NCBI GenBank assembly: GCA_002393895.1
Contig: DGUE01000198.1
Span: 1 to 11,421 of the forward strand
Origin: Bacteroidales bacterium UBA4318
GTDB taxonomy: Bacteria > Bacteroidota > Bacteroidia > Bacteroidales > UBA932
Direction: 5' to 3'
Length of the DNA stretch: 11,421 nt
The notes below the pieces were generated by a model, which was not told the origin of the DNA, did no database searches, and saw only the letters and a list, made by a program, of their open reading frames with translations. The position numbers and the translations under genes are program-made. Numbering within the stretch: the stretch's first letter is position 1; every line of letters begins with the position of its first letter. Positions 6,290 through 11,421 of the stretch are shown here, one piece after another.

Positions 6290-7831
6290 CTATCCGCTGA
6301 AATCGACGGCGTCGAAGGCCAGGGTGGGCGTGAGTTTGGCGCGGCAGCGGCGGGCGTCCGAGCCGGCCGCAAGGAGGCGCGACCACAAATCTACTATATT
6401 TCCGGTAATCAGCATTTCGCGCACCGGATGAACTATCTTTCCGTCCTTGAACCTATATCCTTGGATTGCATACGAAAAGTCTCCGGTCGCTGGATTGCTG
6501 TTCCCGCCGCAGAAATCCGTTATGTAAATGCCTTCGCCGAAGTATGCCATAATGTCATTCTTGTTGGCCGGCAGTGCCATCCCGGGAGGCGTGCCACCCT
6601 CGGCACCGTTAGAGGGAGGGGCCCAACCGGCAGGTTGGGAGGGATGCCGGCTCTGCCGGCACCGGTTCGGGGTGGCACTGCCGGCCAAAAACGGCAATAT
6701 AACCGGCCTCGTGGCATCCTCGATGGTGGGGGCGATGCCGAGTTTATTCGCCATGTAGGTATTAACGAAATACTCCTGCACCACGCCATCCTTCACAATG
6801 TAGTGGTTGGATGTTGCCACACCTTCCGAATCGAACATCCTGCCGCAGGCCTCCCCGGGAATACGCGGCATGTCCATTATGTCCAGCCCGGCAGGGAATA
6901 CCTGCTTACCGAGGGCATCTGTCAGGAAGGAATTCTTCTGCTGGATATTGAATGCGTTGAGGGCATTCAGTATGGGATTCAGCACCTTCTGGGAGATCTC
7001 GCTGTCGATCACCGCACGGTACTTTCCGCTTCGGCAGCGGCGAGGGCCTATCTGCATGACTGCCTCTTCCAAGGCAGCAGGAGCCACTTTTTCGGGATGG
7101 AAATCCTTCAGCAGGGGAGCGGCTTCCCACCATCCGCCGCTGTATTTGCGGCCGCGGGAATCCTGAATCGTGAGTTCGGTGAAGAATTCGAAGGATGTTT
7201 CGGCGTGAAGTACTTCTGTGCCCTGGGTGTCCACCACGTAGTTCCAGTACTCCGAATCCGAATACTCTCCCTCCTCCGACACCAATTCCCAGCCTTTCTC
7301 CTGAACAATTTGTCCGGTGGCCGACGGGACGTGTTGCTCCGTCGAAGTTTTTTGAGTGAGCCTTGCGCGTGGCGGTAGCGAGACGGAACAACAACTCCCG
7401 GCGGCCCTACGCACGCTGTTTTCAAGAGCAAACGCTATCCGCTGCTCCGGGGCAACCGTATTCCAGGCAGGATCGCAAATACCCAACTCGTTGCCGGAAA
7501 CCGCATCTTTGGCAGTCCGGGATGGAGAAGGAAGGTCCCGGAAGGCATCCTCTGCAAGCATCCGGGTGGTCCCTACAGCCTTAAGGATGAACTCCCGAAG
7601 CGAATCACGGCCGAGTTTATTCGTAGAGAAAGTGCCGTAGCGCCCATCAACGAACAGATTCAGGGTAATGCTGCGGTCCAGGCAGCTTGTAATCTTGTCG
7701 ACCTCGCCGTCCAGAGTGGAAACGATGTTCATGACATTCTTGCTGAGGCTTGCCCTGGCTTTGGAAGCACCGGCATCCAATGCCATCTGCAAACACTCGC
7801 GGGTCAGTATCTTTTCTTCAGTTTCCAGCAT
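6290..7831 (-). CDS. tldE: TldE/PmbA-like subunit of the TldD/TldE metalloprotease, carrying two in-frame palindromic insertions
   Basis: The 513-residue product matches PmbA/TldE, the partner that lacks the zinc-binding HExxxH motif and forms a heterodimer with TldD. Recognisable blocks are the N-terminal domain (1-140), the central region around EYSDSEYWNYVVDTQG (189-204), and the C-terminal domain with FCGGNSNPATGDFS (440-453) and VREMLITGN (470-478). In E. coli the complex degrades CcdA and trims the microcin B17 precursor. Two stretches are foreign to the family: residues about 142-171 (rich in Ser, Arg and Thr, with a Cys pair) and 382-423 (rich in Pro, Gly, Ala and Ser). Both coincide with inverted repeats in the DNA, and the frame stays open through both. 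The ATG at 7831 lies 1 nt after the tldD stop and has a strong ribosome site. An alternative TTG at 7846 is less likely. Confidence 0.9.
   Translation of the reverse strand: MLETEEKILTRECLQMALDAGASKARASLSKNVMNIVSTLDGEVDKITSCLDRSITLNLFVDGRYGTFSTNKLGRDSLREFILKAVGTTRMLAEDAFRDLPSPSRTAKDAVSGNELGICDPAWNTVAPEQRIAFALENSVRRAAGSCCSVSLPPRARLTQKTSTEQHVPSATGQIVQEKGWELVSEEGEYSDSEYWNYVVDTQGTEVLHAETSFEFFTELTIQDSRGRKYSGGWWEAAPLLKDFHPEKVAPAALEEAVMQIGPRRCRSGKYRAVIDSEISQKVLNPILNALNAFNIQQKNSFLTDALGKQVFPAGLDIMDMPRIPGEACGRMFDSEGVATSNHYIVKDGVVQEYFVNTYMANKLGIAPTIEDATRPVILPFLAGSATPNRCRQSRHPSQPAGWAPPSNGAEGGTPPGMALPANKNDIMAYFGEGIYITDFCGGNSNPATGDFSYAIQGYRFKDGKIVHPVREMLITGNIVDLWSRLLAAGSDARRCRAKLTPTLAFDAVDFSG
6564..6688 (-). 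repeat. 125-bp palindromic element with perfect 16-bp terminal inverted repeats, in frame inside tldE
   Basis: TTGGCCGGCAGTGCCA at 6564-6579 is the exact reverse complement of 6673-6688. Inside are further hairpins: CCCAACC/GGTTGGG (6622-6628 and 6633-6639, 4-nt loop), CCCTC/GAGGG (6597-6601 and 6612-6616) and GCCGGC-TCT-GCCGGC (6646-6660). GTGCCACC at 6591-6598 also pairs with 6671-6678. On the minus strand it encodes residues 382-423 of TldE, between the conserved RPVILPF and NKNDIM segments. No flanking direct repeat is obvious. The structure resembles a miniature palindromic or MITE-like insertion. Confidence 0.8.
7319..7406 (-). repeat. 88-bp imperfect palindrome, in frame inside tldE
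   Basis: The left arm at 7319-7343 and the right arm at 7382-7406 are reverse complements over 25 bases with four mismatches. A 38-base loop separates them. The best blocks are GGCCG at the outer end and GACGGA near the loop. The loop contains a T6 run (A6 on the coding strand). The element encodes about residues 142-171 of TldE, a peptide with no resemblance to the family at a point between the N-terminal domain and the conserved EYSDSEYW block. It shares no clear sequence with the other two palindromes in this gene pair. Confidence 0.65.
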
Positions 7832-7832
7832 A

Positions 7833-9335
7833 TCATTCTCCTCCAACTGTAAGGCTCTTCACCAGCACGCTGGGGATGCCGCAGCTCACAAGGGCGCTCT
7901 GCTCCTTGCCGCAGGTCCAGGTGCTGTCGTCTATCTTCAGATCCCCCGCCACTGCAACTATATCCGCCAGCGCCCGGGGGCCGTTTCCTACTATGTTTAT
8001 ATCCTTCACCGGCATGGTCAGGCGTCCGTTTTCGATCAGGCGTCCGCTCTTGACATAGAAGGTGAAATCCCCCTCGCCGATCTTGACCTCACCGTTGGAG
8101 AACTGGTCCACGAAGATGCCCTTCTTCACGCTGGCTATCAGGTCTTCGCAGCTTCCGTCCCGCCCGCTTTCCATGTAGGTGCAGCGCATGCGGGGGATGG
8201 GATTGTAGCGGAAGGATTCCCTCCGGCCGTTTCCGGTGGGAGCCACGCCGTAGAATGCTGCGCTGATGCGGTCGTGAAGGTAGCTGCGCAGTATGCCGTC
8301 CTCCACCATGTATGTCTTCTGCCCGGGCACGCCCTCGTCGTCTATGCGTACGGCGCCGCGGTTGAAGGGGATGGTGGCATCGTCCAGGATGTTGATTCCC
8401 TTGGGGGCAACGCGCTTGCCCATCTTGTCGGCGAAGATGCTCTGCCCCTTGCGGTTGAAATCGGCCTCGAAGGCATGTCCCATGGCCTCGTGGAGCAATA
8501 TGCCGGAGGCACCTGCTGCCATCACCACGGGCATCTTGCCTCCCTTTGGCCTGCGTGCGTCGAAGCGTTCGTCCATGCCCGCGGTAACCTGGGTCGCAAG
8601 CTCTTCCAGCAGGGCGTCGGTAATCATCTCCGCGCCCATGCGGAAACTGCGCGAGGCGTTGTTCATCTCGGTCTGGCTGCCGCGGACGAATATGACGGTG
8701 GCGGTGATGCTGCCAACCGGGCGGGTGTCGGTGGTGATTTCTCCAAGGGAGTTGTACATCAGGATGTCGCTAACCTGCCAGGCAAGCATGGCTATAACTT
8801 TGTGCACGCTGCTGTCTTTGGCGCGGATTAGGTTTTCCAGCTTCCGCAGCACCGGCACCAACTCCGCTGCCCGGCTCTCCCGCCAGTCCTTGCGTTGTGG
8901 GTATAACTGGTCGTGGCGGCTAACTGTCTGAACGGCAGTATTTTGCTTGAAATGCCTCTGACCTTGCGGCGTCAGAGGCGCCTCTGGTAATTGGTTGTAT
9001 TTCAATTGTTTACGCGCCACAGCCCTTTCTGCTCCTGTCTGAGAGATTGCCGAAGCGCTGCGTGCGGCGGACAGCAGAGCTGAATAATCTGTGCTTTCTG
9101 CATAGCCGTAACCGGTTTTCTCGCCGCAAAGCACACGGATGCCGCATCCGTAGTCTATGTGGGAACCCCCGGCGCTGACCTCTCCGTCGCGAAGCATTAG
9201 TTCGGTATAGGAACTGTCTTCGAAAAACAGGTCACACCAGTCCCCGCCACCGCGCAGCCCCTCAGCGATGAGGGCCTGCAACTGTTCCGGAGTCACGCCG
9301 AAGGTGTTCAGGTAATCACTGTTGCTCGTTTTCAT
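7833..9335 (-). CDS. tldD: TldD-like zinc metalloprotease subunit, carrying one in-frame palindromic insertion
   Basis: The 500-residue product is the catalytic partner of TldE. The zinc site is intact: LLHEAMGHAFEADFNR at 280-295 holds His282, Glu283 and His287 of the HExxxH motif, and Cys475 in TCGK corresponds to the C-terminal cysteine ligand of E. coli TldD. Other family blocks are DEGVPGQKTYMVEDG (333-347) and SVLVKSLTVGG near the end. TldD/TldE is a cytoplasmic protease that admits unfolded peptides to an internal chamber. Residues about 106-140 do not look like the family and include a segment encoded by a palindromic repeat; this lies in the N-terminal domain, well away from the active site. 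The start at 9335 overlaps the upstream kinase gene by 20 nt. The protein has about the usual family length plus the insertion. Confidence 0.93.
   Translation of the reverse strand: MKTSNSDYLNTFGVTPEQLQALIAEGLRGGGDWCDLFFEDSSYTELMLRDGEVSAGGSHIDYGCGIRVLCGEKTGYGYAESTDYSALLSAARSASAISQTGAERAVARKQLKYNQLPEAPLTPQGQRHFKQNTAVQTVSRHDQLYPQRKDWRESRAAELVPVLRKLENLIRAKDSSVHKVIAMLAWQVSDILMYNSLGEITTDTRPVGSITATVIFVRGSQTEMNNASRSFRMGAEMITDALLEELATQVTAGMDERFDARRPKGGKMPVVMAAGASGILLHEAMGHAFEADFNRKGQSIFADKMGKRVAPKGINILDDATIPFNRGAVRIDDEGVPGQKTYMVEDGILRSYLHDRISAAFYGVAPTGNGRRESFRYNPIPRMRCTYMESGRDGSCEDLIASVKKGIFVDQFSNGEVKIGEGDFTFYVKSGRLIENGRLTMPVKDINIVGNGPRALADIVAVAGDLKIDDSTWTCGKEQSALVSCGIPSVLVKSLTVGGE
7838..7844 (-). 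promoter_or_regulatory. Ribosome-binding site for tldE
   Basis: The minus strand reads GGAGGAG at 7844-7838, 6 nt before the ATG at 7831. It is the strongest Shine-Dalgarno match I found at a gene start in this window and decides the ATG over the in-frame TTG at 7846. The same bases encode the last Gly-Gly-Glu codons of tldD, and the tldD stop lies between this site and the ATG, so tldE translation is probably fed by ribosomes finishing tldD. Confidence 0.6.
8947..9005 (-). repeat. Palindromic element with competing hairpins, in frame inside tldD
   Basis: GCCTCTGAC (8954-8962) pairs with GTCAGAGGC (8971-8979) around an 8-nt loop. An overlapping perfect 14-bp palindrome, CAGAGGCGCCTCTG (8973-8986), competes for the same bases. 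TTGAAAT (8947-8953) and ATTTCAA (8999-9005) form outer inverted copies. The core encodes residues 111-130 of TldD, and the unfamiliar stretch extends over about 106-140. The flanks are more AT-rich than surrounding tldD. Ends of the insertion cannot be fixed without an uninterrupted relative. Confidence 0.6.
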
Positions 9336-9906
9336 CGGGATAAGCCAGGGAGTGAATAATGTCGAATTTCTCTTTATCCTTTATGTTGGCACATTCCGGA
9401 TTGCCCTCGGCCACTATGGTGAAAGGGTCGGTGGAATTATCTATCAGGAGCCAGTGTTCGCAGATGGGGGCATAGGTCTCAAAAAAGTAGTTGAGACCCA
9501 TGTAGTAGCGGCGCCGTATCACATGCTCGGGGATATTGTGCCCGCCGGCGGCCACGCGGTTCTTTACGCGCTGTATAGCCATCTCCGGGGATTTGAGCCA
9601 GAAATACAGTATGTTGATGGTGTAGCCCCTGGACTTGGCCTCGTTGATGATTCCCAGAAGCGAGCGCGTGGCTAGTGTGGTTTCCACGCAAAAGTCCAGA
9701 TGGTTCTCCAGCAGATAATATATCTTCTGCAGCATGTAACGGCTGGCGGAGACCGATGCTTCGGAAGGGTTGAAGGGCGAGAGGCTCTTGGCGAATTCGT
9801 CTGAATTCACAAACTGGCTGCACTCCAGCATTTCTGGCAGGAGCGTGTAGGAAGCGGTGGTTTTTCCGGAGCCGTTGCATCCGGAGATGATATACATTTT
9901 AGGCAT
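9316..9906 (-). CDS. Zeta-toxin-like P-loop kinase (COG4185-type)
   Basis: The 196-residue product begins with a Walker A loop, GCNGSGKTT at 9-17. It then has NSDEFAK (34-40) with the Asp expected to act as catalytic base, VETTLAT (74-80) in the substrate-binding position, and an Arg-rich lid RVKNRVAAGG (113-122) followed by RRRYY (131-135). This order is that of zeta toxins and their chromosomal relatives, which phosphorylate UDP-amino sugars or other small substrates. No epsilon-like antitoxin is adjacent: both neighbours overlap this gene and belong to other families, so a housekeeping or unknown kinase role is likelier than a toxin-antitoxin pair. The ATG at 9906 overlaps the upstream gene by 8 nt and gives the usual MPK start; an ATG at 9897 just after that stop is an alternative. 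Its stop lies 20 nt inside tldD. Confidence 0.85.
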   Translation of the reverse strand: MPKMYIISGCNGSGKTTASYTLLPEMLECSQFVNSDEFAKSLSPFNPSEASVSASRYMLQKIYYLLENHLDFCVETTLATRSLLGIINEAKSRGYTINILYFWLKSPEMAIQRVKNRVAAGGHNIPEHVIRRRYYMGLNYFFETYAPICEHWLLIDNSTDPFTIVAEGNPECANIKDKEKFDIIHSLAYPDENEQQ

Positions 9907-10636
9907 TCGTGTTCACTCCGTAGCCGAAGAGAGCGAAATCGCCCTTTGCGGGATCGTCCGGGAAAAGTTCCCGGAAGGAATCGGTTATGTCGCGGGCGGT
10001 GACTATGTCCTTTGAGCGGCGTTTAGTCAGCCCCAGCTCGGTGGCCTGGCGATACACATGCACGTCCAAGGGGATGACCAGCTCCCGCTTGTCGGAATTC
10101 TTCCAGAGGCCGAGATCCACGCGGCCGTCATCGCGTATCATCCAGCGGCGCAGCATCCATATCTTCTTGTTGGCAGCCTTGGGGTCGGCCTTCTGCCCGT
10201 AGATTTTTACGCGCATTTCATCTGCGGAAAGCGTTTCCATGGACTCGGCGGATGAATAGAAGGCTTTCAGGCGTTTGCATATGGCAGCGACCTCGCTCCA
10301 TTTCACCGTGCGGTGTATGGAGGAGGAATCGCTCCGCCAGTCTCCGGCCATCACATAATCGAAGGGGCGCCACATCATCTCGTCGAAGAGGCGGCTGCAG
10401 TCCCGCACGATCATGGCCCTCCGCCCCCAGGCGAAATGCGCCGCGAAAACGGCCGCGATTTCAACGTCCTGAAGGCACGGGCGCCATTCTCCGCCATCGA
10501 AGCCCAGCACGGGCTGGATGGTGGTCATCATGCTGTGGAAACGCCGGGGGAACGCTATGGGATCCTCTTCGAAATACTTGGGATTGTTATAGCGTTCCGC
10601 CCAGAGCAGAAGTTTATCGGCAACAGCCTGGTCCAT
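9899..10636 (-). CDS. TIGR02757/DUF2400 family protein, possible HhH-type DNA glycosylase relative
   Basis: The 245-residue product matches DUF2400: EEDPIAFPRRF (23-33), DVEIAAVFAAHFAWGRR (57-73), ANKKIWMLRRWMIRDDG (155-171), LVIPLDVHVYR (186-196) and PAKGDFALFGYGV (229-241). The function is not established. The PLDVHV segment resembles the aspartate motif of helix-hairpin-helix DNA glycosylases (PVDVHMW in OGG1), and Lys157 or Lys158 lies 33-34 residues before Asp191, which resembles the Lys/Asp spacing I recall for archaeal AGOG. A repair role is therefore an inference, not a demonstrated activity. The segment at about 41-56, before DVEIAA, is longer than I expect in many relatives. The start ATG overlaps the transporter stop by one base (TAATG), typical of translational coupling. 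Confidence 0.85.
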   Translation of the reverse strand: MDQAVADKLLLWAERYNNPKYFEEDPIAFPRRFHSMMTTIQPVLGFDGGEWRPCLQDVEIAAVFAAHFAWGRRAMIVRDCSRLFDEMMWRPFDYVMAGDWRSDSSSIHRTVKWSEVAAICKRLKAFYSSAESMETLSADEMRVKIYGQKADPKAANKKIWMLRRWMIRDDGRVDLGLWKNSDKRELVIPLDVHVYRQATELGLTKRRSKDIVTARDITDSFRELFPDDPAKGDFALFGYGVNTNA

Positions 10637-11421
10637 TATGCAGTAGCGGCTTCGAGTTTACGGAGCATCGAGAACATAACGAGCCCGGAAATAACGCAGA
10701 GTGCCATCAGCACGCTCCAGTTGACCCAGAGGGGCACGTTGTTCCAGAGCATGGAGGGGATGGAACTGAGGTAATTGCCCACGGCGGTGGCTGCGAACCA
10801 CAGACCCATCATCAGGCCCTTGTACTTGGGAGGAGCCACCTTGCTCACGAAGGAGATGCCCATGGGGGAGAGCAGCAACTCGGCGAAGGTGAGAACCAGA
10901 TATGTGGAAATCAGATAGGTGGGCACCACGGGATCGGGGGAGACACCGCCCACGGAAACGAGTTCCGAAGGTGCGGGCTGGCCCTTTGATGCTGCCAGCA
11001 TGATAAGGTAGCCCAGCGCGGCAACGAACATTCCCAGACCTATCTTCTTAGGTGCGGAAGGCTCCTTGCCCTTAGAGGCCAGGGCGCCGAAAATGGCCAT
11101 GGAAATAGGCGTGAGGGCGACCACGAAGAAGGGATTGAACTGCTGGAACTGCTGAGGCAGGATATGGATTTCGGGGGCCATGCCCTTGTAGAGGGTCCAT
11201 GCGCCGGCCCAGAGTGCCAGGGTGACGATTCCGCTGATGGTCTTGCCGCGGGTGGTCTCCGACTGGAAGGTGGAGAAGAGCGTGTAGACAGAAACAGCAA
11301 TCAGGGCGAGAGCCCAGATGTTGAACCCTATCTTGAGGGGGCCTTCGACAGAGGTCTGGGTGTAGTCGCGTGCGAAATAGGTGAGCGAAGAACCGTTCTG
11401 GTGGAATGCCATCCAGAAGAA
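10636..11421 (-). CDS. POT/PTR-family proton-coupled peptide transporter, C-terminal part
   Basis: The gene enters from the right edge; 261 C-terminal residues are visible. The first bases read FFWMAFHQNGSSLTYFA, matching the FWxxFEQxGSSLxxFA block of proton-dependent oligopeptide transporters (DtpT/PTR2 type). Later, LTFAELLLSPMGISFVSKVAPPKYKG and MMGLWFAATAVGNYLSS match the family's C-terminal helices. Five or six hydrophobic segments fall in the visible part. The role is uptake of di- and tripeptides across the inner membrane with protons. The internal ATG at 11412 is not the start. The stop TAA overlaps the ATG of the DUF2400 gene, so this transporter heads, or lies within, the same transcription unit. 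Confidence 0.92.
   Translation of the reverse strand, partial: FFWMAFHQNGSSLTYFARDYTQTSVEGPLKIGFNIWALALIAVSVYTLFSTFQSETTRGKTISGIVTLALWAGAWTLYKGMAPEIHILPQQFQQFNPFFVVALTPISMAIFGALASKGKEPSAPKKIGLGMFVAALGYLIMLAASKGQPAPSELVSVGGVSPDPVVPTYLISTYLVLTFAELLLSPMGISFVSKVAPPKYKGLMMGLWFAATAVGNYLSSIPSMLWNNVPLWVNWSVLMALCVISGLVMFSMLRKLEAATA

Noticed and set aside
6256..6372. Upstream extension of the isomerase to 6372
   Set aside because: It would translate the end of tldE in another frame; SlyD proteins begin at the ATG at 6255.
6564..6688. Intein, group II intron or IS element in tldE
   Set aside because: Far too short, with no intein, reverse transcriptase or transposase sequence; only a non-autonomous palindrome is supported.
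5876..7378. 500-residue open frame on the plus strand opposite tldE and the isomerase gene
   Set aside because: Low-complexity translation without recognisable domains, antisense to two well-conserved genes; a by-product of GC-rich codon use.
6290..7831. tldE as a pseudogene broken by insertions
   Set aside because: Both inserted segments keep the frame and conserved blocks continue after each one, so the gene appears intact.
7668..8831. 387-residue open frame on the plus strand opposite tldD and tldE
   Set aside because: It mirrors conserved TldD codons, including the HExxxH region, and shows no family of its own.
9316..10636. Toxin-antitoxin module made of the zeta-like kinase and its upstream neighbour
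   Set aside because: The upstream protein is a 245-residue DUF2400 member, not an antitoxin-sized or antitoxin-like protein.

Overview
The window looks like chromosome of a Bacteroidota member, most likely Bacteroidales. This rests on the gene content (a DUF1680-type arabinofuranosidase lipoprotein, a DUF389 membrane protein, a TIGR02757/DUF2400 protein, a SlyD-like isomerase with a Cys/His tail, the TldD/TldE pair), on moderately high GC, and on starts that mostly lack a clear Shine-Dalgarno sequence. Genus cannot be fixed from the sequence alone.

All ten genes lie on the minus strand, so transcription runs from right to left. In that order they are: the C-terminal part of a POT-family peptide transporter (enters from the right edge); a DUF2400 protein; a zeta-toxin-like P-loop kinase; tldD; tldE; an FKBP/SlyD-type prolyl isomerase; a family 2 glycosyltransferase; trkA; a DUF389 membrane protein; and a GH127-type glycoside hydrolase lipoprotein that leaves the window at the left edge. 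Junctions are very tight: overlaps of 1, 8 and 20 nt, then gaps of 1, 34, 1, 7, 12 and 38 nt. No stretch over 40 bases lacks a gene. The tract reads like one long transcription unit, possibly broken at a hairpin just before the hydrolase. I see no tRNA, rRNA, CRISPR array, transposase or convincing promoter.

The functions are mixed: peptide uptake, possible DNA repair, metal-dependent proteolysis (TldD/TldE), folding and metal handling (SlyD-like), glycan synthesis, potassium-channel gating (TrkA) and glycan breakdown. Two local pairings are plausible: a metal-binding chaperone next to a metalloprotease, and the cytoplasmic TrkA subunit next to DUF389 instead of its usual membrane partner TrkH.

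The most unusual signal is within tldD and tldE. Three short palindromic sequences, unlike one another, interrupt these genes without breaking the reading frame. One, in tldE, is bounded by a perfect 16-bp inverted repeat over 125 bp. A second in tldE has imperfect 25-bp arms, and one in tldD carries competing hairpins. Each adds a low-complexity or unfamiliar peptide between well-conserved blocks. They look like in-frame palindromic insertions similar in principle to Rickettsia palindromic elements, here collected in both partners of one protease complex.
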